NCBI GenBank assembly: GCA_003137095.1 | Contig: PLET01000063.1 | Location: 1-64,000, forward strand | Origin: Gammaproteobacteria bacterium | GTDB taxonomy: Bacteria > Pseudomonadota > Gammaproteobacteria > Steroidobacterales > Steroidobacteraceae | Reading direction: 5' to 3' | Length of the DNA stretch: 64,000 nucleotides | Shown: positions 43,201 through 51,672 of the stretch, in pieces | Layout of the letters: each line of letters begins with the position of its first letter | Numbering within the stretch: the first letter of the stretch is position 1 | Translations under genes and position numbers: made by a program | The notes under the pieces: generated by a model | What the model saw: the letters and a program-made list of their open reading frames with translations, nothing else | Told to the model about the DNA's origin: nothing | Databases searched by the model: none

Positions 43201-44129
43201 CGAGCATGCAGGCAGCAGTGGATTTTTCGCAGGCGCCGGCCACCGCAGGCCGGCTGCTCGGGCTCGATGAGGACATGTTCCCCGCGTACTTCGATCGCTA
43301 TCCCTTCAAGATCGAACACGCTCTCGTCGGCCATCGCCTGCTGCAGCTTCCTGCGCTGGTGGATCTCGCGGGATCCCTCAACCGGCCGATTTTGTACTTC
43401 AAGGGAGACCATGCGATCAATCAGGTCGACGGCGGCTCCGCGACCGGGCCGAAGCGGACCTTCGTGGAGCGCAATCTCGCCCGCCCGGAATTGTCGGCGC
43501 AGGAAACCATCGAGCGCATCGAGAACGCGCGGGCCTGGATGCAGCTTCGCGACGTCGGCTCCGATCCGCAGTACGCAGCGCTGCTGATGGAGATCATCGA
43601 AGAATTTCGCGGTCCGGTGGAACGCGTCGCGCCCGGCATTTCCGCGCCGCGCATGGACATCTTCGTCAGCTCGCCGGGTGCCACCACCCCCTTTCACCTG
43701 GACGAGGAGCACAATTTTCTCCTGCAGATTCGCGGCTCGAAGACCTTGTCGATTGCCGATGGATTCGACACGGCGGTGCTCGATCGCGAAAGCCTGCGCG
43801 CCTACTTCGCGGGCAGCGGCGAACTCGCCCTGTATTCGCCGCGTCTGGAGCAGCTCTCGGCTCACGTGGAGCTGCGGTCGGGAGAGGGCGTTCACATCCC
43901 GCCGTGTCATCCGCATTGGGTGCAGAACGGCGACGAGGTGTCGATTTCAGTGGGCGTTCTGTGGTTCAGCGACGTCACCGCCCGGAGACGGCACCTGTAT
44001 CGGGTGAACCGCTGGCTCGAGCGGATCGGAATGAATCCGGCCATTCCGGGCGATCGTCCGATGCGCGATGCGATCAAGGCGCTGCCGCTGATGGTCAAAC
44101 GACGTGTGCGGCGATGGTCGAAGTTTTGA
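43197..44129 (+). CDS. JmjC-like cupin (cupin_8) protein
   Basis: A 310-residue protein of the cupin-like/JmjC superfamily, Fe(II)- and 2-oxoglutarate-dependent oxygenases. The GTG start overlaps the preceding TGA (GTGA). The metal triad is visible: H167 and D169 in TPFHLDEEHNFLLQIRG, and H238/H240 in VHIPPCHPHWVQNGDEVS. RMDIFVSSPGATTPFHLDEE and SIADGFDTAV lie in the barrel. The N-terminal half is helical (FPAYFDRYPFKIEHALVGH). Members hydroxylate proteins or small molecules. Within this operon of a polysaccharide ligase and an acyltransferase it may hydroxylate a lipid or sugar intermediate; this is inference. The C-terminal tail is basic. Confidence 0.83.
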   Translation: MTSMQAAVDFSQAPATAGRLLGLDEDMFPAYFDRYPFKIEHALVGHRLLQLPALVDLAGSLNRPILYFKGDHAINQVDGGSATGPKRTFVERNLARPELSAQETIERIENARAWMQLRDVGSDPQYAALLMEIIEEFRGPVERVAPGISAPRMDIFVSSPGATTPFHLDEEHNFLLQIRGSKTLSIADGFDTAVLDRESLRAYFAGSGELALYSPRLEQLSAHVELRSGEGVHIPPCHPHWVQNGDEVSISVGVLWFSDVTARRRHLYRVNRWLERIGMNPAIPGDRPMRDAIKALPLMVKRRVRRWSKF

Positions 44130-44303
44130 TCACGTGAAGCGGCCGTATATGATGATCTTCGCACCGTAATGCGCGCCAATTCGCCGGCATAATGCTCCAC
44201 CTTCGCCGTTGAAAGATCCCGATCGTCGTGCAATAAGGGCCGTCGTCCGACAGCTTCGCGCACCATATTATGGCATATTGAAAGGACCGCATGCCAGGCG
44301 GTG

Positions 44304-45530
44304 ATGGATGCTGCGCGGCCTACGGGGACGGGGGAATGGGGAATCACCGATCGAGGGAGGGGTGTGGTTAAGCCGCTGATTGAACACATCGTCACGGAGG
44401 ACGCCCTGCTTGCCCTCGAACCAGAGTGGAGAAATCTCGAGTCCCGGATGGTGAAGCTGCCCTTCGTGAGGTTCGATTGGGTGATCCCCTGGTGGCGCCA
44501 TTTGAGCACCCAGGCCAAAACCGTGCGCGACGAATTGTTCGTGATCACGTTCAGGACCGCGGAAGACGGGTTGCTCGGAATCGCTCCCATGATGCTGACG
44601 CACCGGCCCAATCTGGGTCCGCTGCAATTCCGGCAATTGCAGTTCTTCGGCGCCGACCCGAACCTGACGGAAGTGCGGGGAGTGGCCGCCACGGCCGAGA
44701 ACATGAGCCTCATCTACACGTGGCTCCTGGATCATCTCGGCCAGATGCCGCTGAAATGGAACTCGGCCGCCCTGACGGGTCTGCCGGCCGAAGACCTCGA
44801 ACTGCAGAAAAACATCAACCTCCGCTATGCGACCAACTATTGGGGTCCGGACATCGTCAATCCCATCCTCCTGCTCAAGCCCACGTGGGAGGAATTCCGG
44901 ACCGGTCTGCCGCGTAACGTCAAGGAGTCACTCAGGAAATGCTACAACTCGCCGAAGCGTGACGGCCTGTCGTTCGATTTTGAGATCGTGTCGGATCCGG
45001 CCGACGTGGAATCCGCCCTGGCCCTGTTTTTCCTGCTGCATCGCGCGCGATCCAGGATGCCGAACACCGTCACGCATCTGGACAATTTCGTGTCGCTGCG
45101 ATCACAGCGCTTCCTGGCCGACGTGTGCGCCCGATTCGCGCAGCGCGGCCTGCTGCGGATATTTCAGCTGAAGTACAAGGGTGCGGTCATCGCGACGCGG
45201 CTGGGCTTTGCGCTCGGCGACACCCTGTACCTGTATTTTTCCGGTTACGATCCGAACTACCGAAAATACAGCGTGGCGACCACCTTGGTGGCGGAATCCA
45301 TCAAATACGGGATCGCCAACGGCTTTCGCCTGCTCAACATGTCCACCGGCCGGGATGTGTCCAAATCGCGCTGGGCGCCGTTCGAAGTGCTTTACCGCGG
45401 GGTGGAATTCTCACCGCAGTCGCGCAAGGACATTCTCAAGCATCGCAGCTACCGCGCGCTCCTCAAATACCTGCGGCGGCGCCCCGCCGACTCGTGGATT
45501 GCGAGGACATTCTCCAGGCCGGCACGCTGA
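44304..45530 (+). CDS. FemAB/GNAT-like (Acetyltransf_6) protein, second copy
   Basis: A 408-residue protein of the same Acetyltransf_6 family as the product at 41761, though diverged. Blocks: LPFVRFDWVIPWWRHLSTQA (about 50-70), LLGIAPMMLTHRPNLGPLQF, LPRNVKESLRKCYNSPKRDG (about 203-222), ALFFLLHRARSRMPNTVTHL, LLRIFQLKYKGAVIATRLGF, LYFSGYDPNYRKYSVATTLV and GFRLLNMSTGRDVSKSRWAP. The C-terminal GNAT half binds acyl-CoA or aminoacyl donors in relatives. The start is uncertain: ATG at 44304, or GTG at 44364 which has GAGGGAGG close ahead. A 170-bp AT-richer gap precedes it, so it likely has its own promoter. It is convergent with the GH12-like gene. Confidence 0.78.
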   Translation: MDAARPTGTGEWGITDRGRGVVKPLIEHIVTEDALLALEPEWRNLESRMVKLPFVRFDWVIPWWRHLSTQAKTVRDELFVITFRTAEDGLLGIAPMMLTHRPNLGPLQFRQLQFFGADPNLTEVRGVAATAENMSLIYTWLLDHLGQMPLKWNSAALTGLPAEDLELQKNINLRYATNYWGPDIVNPILLLKPTWEEFRTGLPRNVKESLRKCYNSPKRDGLSFDFEIVSDPADVESALALFFLLHRARSRMPNTVTHLDNFVSLRSQRFLADVCARFAQRGLLRIFQLKYKGAVIATRLGFALGDTLYLYFSGYDPNYRKYSVATTLVAESIKYGIANGFRLLNMSTGRDVSKSRWAPFEVLYRGVEFSPQSRKDILKHRSYRALLKYLRRRPADSWIARTFSRPAR

Positions 45531-45580
45531 CTATGCGCGTCATCCGCGGCGCTCGCGCAGGGCGCTCCCCCGGGCGTTGC

Positions 45581-46594
45581 TCACGGACAGTCCGGCTCAT
45601 CCTGCAGCGATATGCAGAAGGCGGTGGTGTTGAAGCCGGATCCATAATCGATTTCAAAACCGGCAATCGTCTGGTTGACGTAAAGATCCGACGTGATGAG
45701 CGGCGAGACGATGGCCTCGCCGGCGGCATTCTGGATCGGTGCGCCCGTGTCGTCCACGGGGTTGGACTGCATCCAGAACTGGATGAGCGCCCCCAGGTCG
45801 GTCACCGCGTCCATCGAGCCCCACATGGCCAGCTTCGAGTTGCCGGTGGACAGTGTAGTGGGCGGGACCGCCATCCAGATGGTGTGCCCACCCGTCTGAT
45901 TGAATTTCTGTTTCGGGTTGTCGACGTAGACGGTGTACGTGGTTCCGGCAATCGTCACCTGGGTGCCGTGATTCGCCGCGACCACGGTGCCGTAGTAAGA
46001 GCCGTTGCCCGCCAGCACCTGGTCGCTGATCGCCTGCGTGACCATCAACTGGGTATAGGGATAGTACGCGGTGTACGGCGGATCGTTGGTCTGATGGAAA
46101 TCGGTTTCGATCAGCGCGTCCCAGCGGCTCGCCGGATACACGGCGGGCCCCGTGAAGGCCCAATGCACCATGTCCTTGGTAAGCGCCGTGACGCGTATGC
46201 CCATACCGGACTTCGTGGTCCAGTCGTTCGTGCCCGGGTCGGAGAGCGCGGAGAGCGTCGCGCCGTTCTGCGACCAGCCGCGCTGCACGGATGGCGAGCT
46301 GCCGATGCCGAACCGTTCGGTCGTCGCGGCGGTGGTCACGCCCCAGCAATCGGCGCTGATGGCCCACAGCGACTGACCAGCGGTTCCCGCGTAGTTGTTG
46401 TTCTGAACGGTGTAATTGCCGTACTGCACCCAGCCGTAGCCCGCGGTGGTGTTGAAAGTGCTGTTGCTCTGCTCGCAGACGACCGGCGCCGAACCGGATG
46501 TCGACGCCGAAGCCGGCTGGGTCGAGGAGCTGCAGCCACACAGCATGGCGGCGGCCGCTGACAGCCATGCGAGACCAAAATCGGAGCATGTCAT
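45581..46594 (-). CDS. Lipoprotein with GH12-like domain, paralogue of the Calx-beta protein's C-terminus
   Basis: A 337-residue predicted lipoprotein with lipobox AMLCGC near residue 16. After a short Ser/Thr-rich linker, nearly all of the protein is homologous to the last 290 residues of the product at 38018: VQYGNYTVQNNNYAGTAGQS, SADCWGVTTA, QRGWSQNGATL, SRWDALIETDFHQTND, HGTQVTIAGTTYTVYVDN, SMDAVTDLGALIQFWMQSNP and AGFEIDYGSGF, ending in DEPDCP against NEPDCT. Block order recalls GH12 endoglucanases; E314 fits the acid/base, but the nucleophile site reads TQLMVTQAI (Q182). It may be a carbohydrate-binding protein rather than an enzyme. Gene start is set by the lipoprotein signal. Confidence 0.75.
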   Translation of the reverse strand: MTCSDFGLAWLSAAAAMLCGCSSSTQPASASTSGSAPVVCEQSNSTFNTTAGYGWVQYGNYTVQNNNYAGTAGQSLWAISADCWGVTTAATTERFGIGSSPSVQRGWSQNGATLSALSDPGTNDWTTKSGMGIRVTALTKDMVHWAFTGPAVYPASRWDALIETDFHQTNDPPYTAYYPYTQLMVTQAISDQVLAGNGSYYGTVVAANHGTQVTIAGTTYTVYVDNPKQKFNQTGGHTIWMAVPPTTLSTGNSKLAMWGSMDAVTDLGALIQFWMQSNPVDDTGAPIQNAAGEAIVSPLITSDLYVNQTIAGFEIDYGSGFNTTAFCISLQDEPDCP

Positions 46595-46693
46595 CGCTTG
46601 GTTCCCATGGATTGGCGATCTCACAATGCGCTTGGAATCCCTTCGTTCTAATATGTAAAATTGCCGGCGCCATGCCACGCCGACGCCAGACAG

Positions 46694-46761
46694 TGCAAGA
46701 GTCCGGGCATTGCAATATTCCGAGCGTTGCAGGAATCCGCGCATGGCAAGAATCCAGTATC
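46694..46761. repeat. Four imperfect 17-bp tandem repeats in a divergent intergenic region
   Basis: Units start at 46694, 46711, 46728 and 46745 and follow TGCAAGAATCCG(C/G)GCAT, with 3-6 changes each. They lie in the 361-bp gap between the minus-strand GH12-like gene (start 46594) and the oxidoreductase (start 46956), outside any gene. Junctions such as ATTGCAAT are palindromic. The rest of the gap holds an AT-rich segment (ATATGTAAAATT, 46651-46662) likely to be a minus-strand promoter. Confidence 0.75.
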
Positions 46762-46955
46762 ACCGATCCTGCCACGGCGGATTGCCGACCACAATGGCGA
46801 GGAGCGGGCGGATACGAACCCGGGAGACCGCCGAGCGGATGAATTGCGCAAGGAAACCGTGAAGTGGTTTCGCGACGGTGGCGGTGCTTGACGCTAACTT
46901 GCCCCGCACCCGGCAACCCGTCCTTGCCCAGCCACGGACACATGGAAACTCGAAT

Positions 46956-48086
46956 ATGCGCACGGCCATAGTCGGCTGCGGTTTTGTGGCGGACTTCTAC
47001 ATGCAATCGCTGCCTCTGTATCCGGTGCTCGAATTGGCGGCGGTCACGGATCGTGACCCGGTGCGTCTTGCGCAGTTTGCCGGCTTCCATGGCCTGACCT
47101 GCGCGCGCGACTCCCTGGACGGCGTGCTGTCGGATCCGTCCATCGAGCTGGTACTGAATTTGACCAACCCGGACAGTCATTACGAGGTCTCCAAGGCCTG
47201 TCTGCTCGCCGGCAAGCACGTGTATTCCGAGAAGCCGCTCGCGATGCGCATGGAGGAGGCGACCGAACTGCTGGCGCTCGCGCAGTCGCGCGGATTGCAG
47301 ATCGCATCGGCTCCCTGCAATGTGCTCGGGGAAACGGCACAGACCGTCTGGAAGGCGCTGCGCGAGCGGCGCATCGGCGACATCAAACTCGTCTACGCGG
47401 AATTGGACGACGGCATGGTGTTTCACATGCCGTACCGGAAGTGGTTCAGCGCATCGGGCCGCCAATGGCCCTACAAGGATGAGTTCGAGGTCGGCTGTAC
47501 GCTCGAGCATGCCGGTTATTACGTGACCTGGATGACGGCATTCTTCGGGCCCGCCGCGTCGGTGACGGCCTTCGCTTCCTGCCTGTACCCGGACAAGCTC
47601 ACCGACGTGCCGCTGGATCGCGACGCACCGGATCTGTCGGTGGCCTGCATTCAGTTCGAATCCGGGGTGGTGTGCCGCCTGACTTGCACCATCATCGCCC
47701 AGGAGGATCACCGCCTGCGGATGTTCGGCGACAGGGGCATCCTGTCGGTCGAGGATTGCTGGAATTATCACTCGCCGGTGGTCATCAAGCGGATGTTCAA
47801 CATCCGGCGCAGGACGATCATCGAGCCCATCGGCAGGCGCTACCCGCTGGTCAGGATCCAGGGCACCCGGCAGTCGGCGCGCGGATCCAACAAGATGCAA
47901 TTCTGCCGCGGGCCCGCCGAGATGGCGTCTGCGGTGCAGGAGCGGCGCCAATCGCGGCTGCCCGCCGATTTCTGCCTGCACAACAATGAAATCGTGCTGG
48001 CCATTCAAAACGCCACGGAGAACGGATCGACCCATCGGTTGCGCACGTCCTTCAAGGCCGCGCCGCAGCCCATGCTGATTCTTTGA
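46956..48086 (+). CDS. Gfo/Idh/MocA family oxidoreductase
   Basis: A 376-residue NAD(P)-dependent dehydrogenase of the Gfo/Idh/MocA family, acting mostly on sugars and nucleotide sugars. The Rossmann start AIVGCGFVADFYMQSL follows the ATG, then VTDRDPVRLAQFA, LVLNLTNPDSHYEVSKACLL and the catalytic-lysine motif HVYSEKPLAM (about 90-99). The C-terminal domain includes EVGCTLEHAGYYVTWMTAFF, where the His near ExxxHxxxY fits the family's active site, and VACIQFESGVVCRLTC. The start was moved inward to this ATG because earlier codons do not fit the fold. It follows a repeat-bearing gap and lies in a polysaccharide-rich area, so a nucleotide-sugar role is likely but unproven. Confidence 0.88.
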   Translation: MRTAIVGCGFVADFYMQSLPLYPVLELAAVTDRDPVRLAQFAGFHGLTCARDSLDGVLSDPSIELVLNLTNPDSHYEVSKACLLAGKHVYSEKPLAMRMEEATELLALAQSRGLQIASAPCNVLGETAQTVWKALRERRIGDIKLVYAELDDGMVFHMPYRKWFSASGRQWPYKDEFEVGCTLEHAGYYVTWMTAFFGPAASVTAFASCLYPDKLTDVPLDRDAPDLSVACIQFESGVVCRLTCTIIAQEDHRLRMFGDRGILSVEDCWNYHSPVVIKRMFNIRRRTIIEPIGRRYPLVRIQGTRQSARGSNKMQFCRGPAEMASAVQERRQSRLPADFCLHNNEIVLAIQNATENGSTHRLRTSFKAAPQPMLIL

Positions 48087-48271
48087 CCTGAATTATCGCC
48101 TTCCACTTAACATAATTAGTTCCCCGTCGTTCGAAACATGAAGCACTGCCGAGCGCGCCGCGAGCCGGCGTGGAAATAAGGCCACCGCATTATGTTCATG
48201 TCGCTCCACTAACGCCGAATGCTCTTTATCATCAACGGCTGGAAATTCATTCACCGCAACGGGTTCCATTC

Positions 48272-49984
48272 ATGACAACGCCATTTCGCAAACTCACGCC
48301 GGCCATGCTGGTCTTTGCCTGGTTTATCGCCCCCGCCACCGGCCACGCAGCCGCGGCGGCGTGCGCGACGAGCGCCGCCAGCCTGAAAGGATGGTACGGG
48401 GTGCTGGTCTCCGGCAACACCCTCGCCGCCAACGGCACGAATGCGGATACGAAATACCTGGCCGGCTCCCTCTACTTCGACGGCGTGAGCGCGGTGAGCG
48501 GCGCCAACATGTACGGCGCCTACGGCGTCGATTCCACCGTCACCGGCACCTACGGCGTCAACGCCGACTGCACGCTCACCATCGACTTGACGCTGACCCC
48601 GATAGTCACCGTCGCCGCCGCGACGGCCGCGGCCACCACCGGCACGACGTCCACGTATACCGTCGCCGTCAAGGCCAGCGGCGAGGCGGTGGGCATCGAA
48701 ACCGACGCGAGCGCGGTGGCGAAGATCGACCTGAAGCCGCAGACCGGCTCGAACGGCACGAATTTCACCCAGGCCAGCATGAACGGCTCGTTCGTGGCGG
48801 CCTGCTACGGCCCCTTCTACGCCTACAGCGACCTGAACGTGGCGACCTTCGCCAACGGCACGGGCAGCGGCGTCGATCCCTACGAGAACACCGGATCGTT
48901 CCTGGTCGACGGCAACCCCTATACCGTCACCTATACCGTCAATCCGGACGGCACCTTCGTGGGCGTCGCCGACATCACCGACGCCACCTTGTTTTTCAAC
49001 TTTTACGGCGTGATCTCCAACTCGGGCAGCCAGGTGCAGTATTTCTATCTCAACAACCTGGGCAATGCGCCTGCCTCGAACACGGATGCGATCGAATCCT
49101 GTTCGGGCATCTCGACGGCCGCGCCCGTGGTGGTCACTCCGCCGGGGACCCAGACCATCACCTTCAACGCGATCGCGAGCCAAACCGTGGGAACGGTATT
49201 GCCGCTGAGCGCCACGGCGAGTTCGGGATTGGCGGTGGCGTTCGCCGCGTCGCCTCAGACGGTGTGCATGGTGGCGGGCACCTCGGCATCGATGGTCGGC
49301 GCGGGCACCTGCACCATCGTCGCCACTCAGCCGGGCAACGGCACCACGGTGGCGGCCGCCACGCCGGTGTCGCAATCCTTCATGGTCAACGCCGTGGAAT
49401 CGAGCCAGAGCATCACCTTCGGCGCGATCGCCAGCCAGAAGGCGGGTACGAGCCTGGCACTGAAGGCCACGGCGAGTTCGGGACTGACTGTGGCTTTCGC
49501 CTCGAACACGCCGTCGGTGTGCACGGTGTCGGGCACCTCGGCAGCGCTGAACGCGCCGGGCACCTGCACCATCGTCGCTTCGCAAGCGGGCAACGGCACC
49601 ACGATCAGCGCGGCCACCCCGGTGTCGCAGTCCTTCATGGTCACCGCGGCGCCGTCGTTCGCGCTCTCGAGCAGCGCCGCGAGCGTCTCGGTGACGCCGC
49701 CGATTTGCATCCTCGCCTTCTGCTTCGGGGGCATCAACGCGACCGACACCTTGACGGTGACGCCGGCCAACGGCTTCACGGGCTCGGTGTCCTTTGCGGT
49801 GAGCGGCCTGCCCAGCGGCGTGACTGCATCCTTCAGCCCGGCCACGGTGTCCGGCTCCGGATCGACGCGACTGACCCTGACGCCGTCGAGCACGACCGCG
49901 AAGACCGGCAGCACGTCGCTGACGATCTCGGCCACCTCGTCCTCGGCCGCGTCCGAGTCGGTGAAGGTGACGCTGAGCTACTAG
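48272..49984 (+). CDS. Secreted repeat protein with bacterial Ig-like domains
   Basis: A 570-residue exported protein, Ala/Thr/Ser/Gly-rich. The signal peptide ends at GHAAA (about residue 28). Residues about 30-285 form a domain starting CATSAASLKGWYGVLVSG, with repeated DGTFVGVADITDATLFFNFY-type strands; it is a family of unknown function seen in soil and marine bacteria. Two 79-residue Ig-like repeats follow (TITFNAIASQTVGT and SITFGAIASQKAGT), and then a C-terminal Ig-like domain (TLTVTPANGFTGSVSFAVSG). The layout suggests a surface or adhesion protein. Two cysteines in each repeat (VC, GTC) probably pair. It has no lipobox and no clear sorting signal. No enzyme motif is visible. Confidence 0.78.
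   Translation: MTTPFRKLTPAMLVFAWFIAPATGHAAAAACATSAASLKGWYGVLVSGNTLAANGTNADTKYLAGSLYFDGVSAVSGANMYGAYGVDSTVTGTYGVNADCTLTIDLTLTPIVTVAAATAAATTGTTSTYTVAVKASGEAVGIETDASAVAKIDLKPQTGSNGTNFTQASMNGSFVAACYGPFYAYSDLNVATFANGTGSGVDPYENTGSFLVDGNPYTVTYTVNPDGTFVGVADITDATLFFNFYGVISNSGSQVQYFYLNNLGNAPASNTDAIESCSGISTAAPVVVTPPGTQTITFNAIASQTVGTVLPLSATASSGLAVAFAASPQTVCMVAGTSASMVGAGTCTIVATQPGNGTTVAAATPVSQSFMVNAVESSQSITFGAIASQKAGTSLALKATASSGLTVAFASNTPSVCTVSGTSAALNAPGTCTIVASQAGNGTTISAATPVSQSFMVTAAPSFALSSSAASVSVTPPICILAFCFGGINATDTLTVTPANGFTGSVSFAVSGLPSGVTASFSPATVSGSGSTRLTLTPSSTTAKTGSTSLTISATSSSAASESVKVTLSY
49151..49642. repeat. Two 237-bp repeats encoding Ig-like domains
   Basis: Units at 49151-49387 and 49406-49642 are colinear copies of identical length, offset by 255 bp. 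They share long identical runs such as CACGGCGAGTTCGGGA and GTCGCA(A/G)TCCTTCATGGTC. The second differs mainly at third codon positions and in a few surface residues. The downstream domain is unrelated in detail. Confidence 0.85.
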
Positions 49985-50150
49985 TCATCCGGCCCAGGGT
50001 TATCCGGCCCAGGCGGCGCGATCGGCACCGGCCGTTCGCGCCGCGCGGTCCCGGGGGGCTTGGCGCCGGGCGACCCGGGCTCCGCAGGGAGTATCCGGGC
50101 GCCGCCGGCTAGCCCACGCCGGGGGCATTCCGATCAGGACGGCACAAAAT

Positions 50151-51593
50151 TTGCTGGACAGGCGCAAGTTGTTGGGTGCGGCCGCCGCAACCGTGCTGGC
50201 CGGCATGAGCCCGCTTGGTGCGGCCGCCACCCTGGCGGACCCGGCACGTCCCCCGCGCCGTCCGCCCGCGACACAGCGTCGCGTCACCAGCCCGGCCGTG
50301 GAGGCCGAAATCCGCCGGGTCACGCGCCTGGTGGGCAATCCGGAACTCGCCTGGCTGTTCGAGAACTGCTACCCGAATGTGCTCGACACGACGGTGACCT
50401 TGCAGGAGCGCGACGGCCGGCCCGACACCTTCGTGATCACCGGCGACATCCCGGCGCTGTGGCTGCGGGACTCGTCCGCGCAGGTCTGGCCGTACCTGCC
50501 GCTGGCCGCTTCCGATCCGGTGCTGCGCCGGGTATTTCGCGGGCTGATCCACCGGCATGCCCTGTGCATCCTGATCGATCCGTACGCGAACGCATTCCTG
50601 GAGGACCCGAACTCCACGCGGCCGTTGTCCTGGGCGCTGCACGACGACACCGTCATGAAGCCGGGCGTCGCGGAACGCAAATGGGAGGTCGATTCGCTGT
50701 GCCATCCGATCCGCCTCGCGCATGGCTACTGGCGGGCCACGGGCGATACCGCGCCCTATGATTCGCAGTGGCGCGCGGCGATGGCGAAGGTGCCATCCAC
50801 CCTGCGTGAGCAGCAGCGGCTCGCGGGTCCCGGGCCGTATCGATTCCAGCGCACCAGCGGCACACCGCTCGACACCCTGGCTCTGGACGGATACGGCGCG
50901 CCCACCCGCAAGGTCGGCCTCATCCATTCCATGTTCCGTCCTTCCGACGACGCCTGCACGTATCCGTTCCTGATTCCTGCCAACTGGTTCGCCGCGGTCA
51001 GCCTGCGGCAACTGGCCGACATGGCGCGCGACATCCACGCCGACGCCGGCTTTGCGCGCGAGTGCCTGCTGCTGGCGCGCGAAATCGAGCTGGCCATCGA
51101 GGCGCATGGGCTGATCCCACAGTCTCAGGGAACCGCCGTTTACGCCTACGAATGCGACGGTTTCGGCAATCAGCTCTTCATTGATGACGCCAACGTCCCA
51201 GGGTTGCTTGGCCTGCCGTATCTGGGCTGCTGTCGGCGGGACGATCCGCGCTACCTCAGCACGCGCGCCAAGGTGTTGAGCGATGACAATCCCTATTTTT
51301 TCAGGGGCCGTGCGGCCGAAGGCATCGGCGGCCCGCATGTCGGACTCGGCATGATCTGGCCGATTGGCATCATGATCCGCGCGCTGACGAGCGATCAAGC
51401 GGTGGAGACCGGCCGCTGCCTCGCCTGGCTGCGCAACACGCATGCGGGCACCGGCTTCATGCACGAAGCCTTCGATCAGGACCAACCCGCACACTTCACG
51501 CGCGCGTGGTTTGCCTGGGCGAATGCACTGTTCGGCGAGCTCATTCTGGACTCGAGCCGGCGATTCCCGAGCCTTCTGGCGGGCAATTCTTGA
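50151..51593 (+). CDS. GH125 exo-alpha-1,6-mannosidase-like protein
   Basis: A 480-residue glycosidase of family GH125, inverting metal-independent exo-alpha-1,6-mannosidases. The N-terminus DRRKLLGAAAATVLAGMSPL resembles a twin-arginine export signal. The (alpha/alpha)6 barrel begins after residue 45. Hallmarks: CYPNVLDTTV, TFVITGDIPALWLRDSSAQV and WPYLPL (about 90-120), KWEVDSLCHPIRLAHGYWRA, VGLIHSMFRPSDDACTYPFL, LFIDDANVPGLLGLPYLG and TGFMHEAFDQDQP near the end. The start is TTG at 50151; no in-frame ATG suits the signal. Such enzymes trim yeast or plant mannans. It is followed 79 bases later by a lyase-like gene with no obvious link. Intergenic 49985-50150 has a 12-bp direct repeat (ATCCGGCCCAGG). 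Confidence 0.9.
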   Translation: MLDRRKLLGAAAATVLAGMSPLGAAATLADPARPPRRPPATQRRVTSPAVEAEIRRVTRLVGNPELAWLFENCYPNVLDTTVTLQERDGRPDTFVITGDIPALWLRDSSAQVWPYLPLAASDPVLRRVFRGLIHRHALCILIDPYANAFLEDPNSTRPLSWALHDDTVMKPGVAERKWEVDSLCHPIRLAHGYWRATGDTAPYDSQWRAAMAKVPSTLREQQRLAGPGPYRFQRTSGTPLDTLALDGYGAPTRKVGLIHSMFRPSDDACTYPFLIPANWFAAVSLRQLADMARDIHADAGFARECLLLAREIELAIEAHGLIPQSQGTAVYAYECDGFGNQLFIDDANVPGLLGLPYLGCCRRDDPRYLSTRAKVLSDDNPYFFRGRAAEGIGGPHVGLGMIWPIGIMIRALTSDQAVETGRCLAWLRNTHAGTGFMHEAFDQDQPAHFTRAWFAWANALFGELILDSSRRFPSLLAGNS

Positions 51594-51672
51594 GATCCGG
51601 CGCTACCATCCAACCGCCGAATCGCGGAAAAATCGATGCCCCGGGGCCAACCCGGGCCCGGAGGGAGGCAAT

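Noticed and set aside
46694-46761. Possible small CRISPR array
   Set aside because: The 17-bp units are contiguous, with no spacers, and no cas gene is near.
45654-48035. A 793-codon open frame on the minus strand across the oxidoreductase and GH12-like gene
   Set aside because: It shadows two real genes in another frame and on the other strand, and would run through the intergenic 17-bp repeats. No family motif is visible.
48251-49585. A 444-codon minus-strand frame across the repeat protein
   Set aside because: It only mirrors the internal repeats of the real gene and has extreme Arg/Gly/His content.
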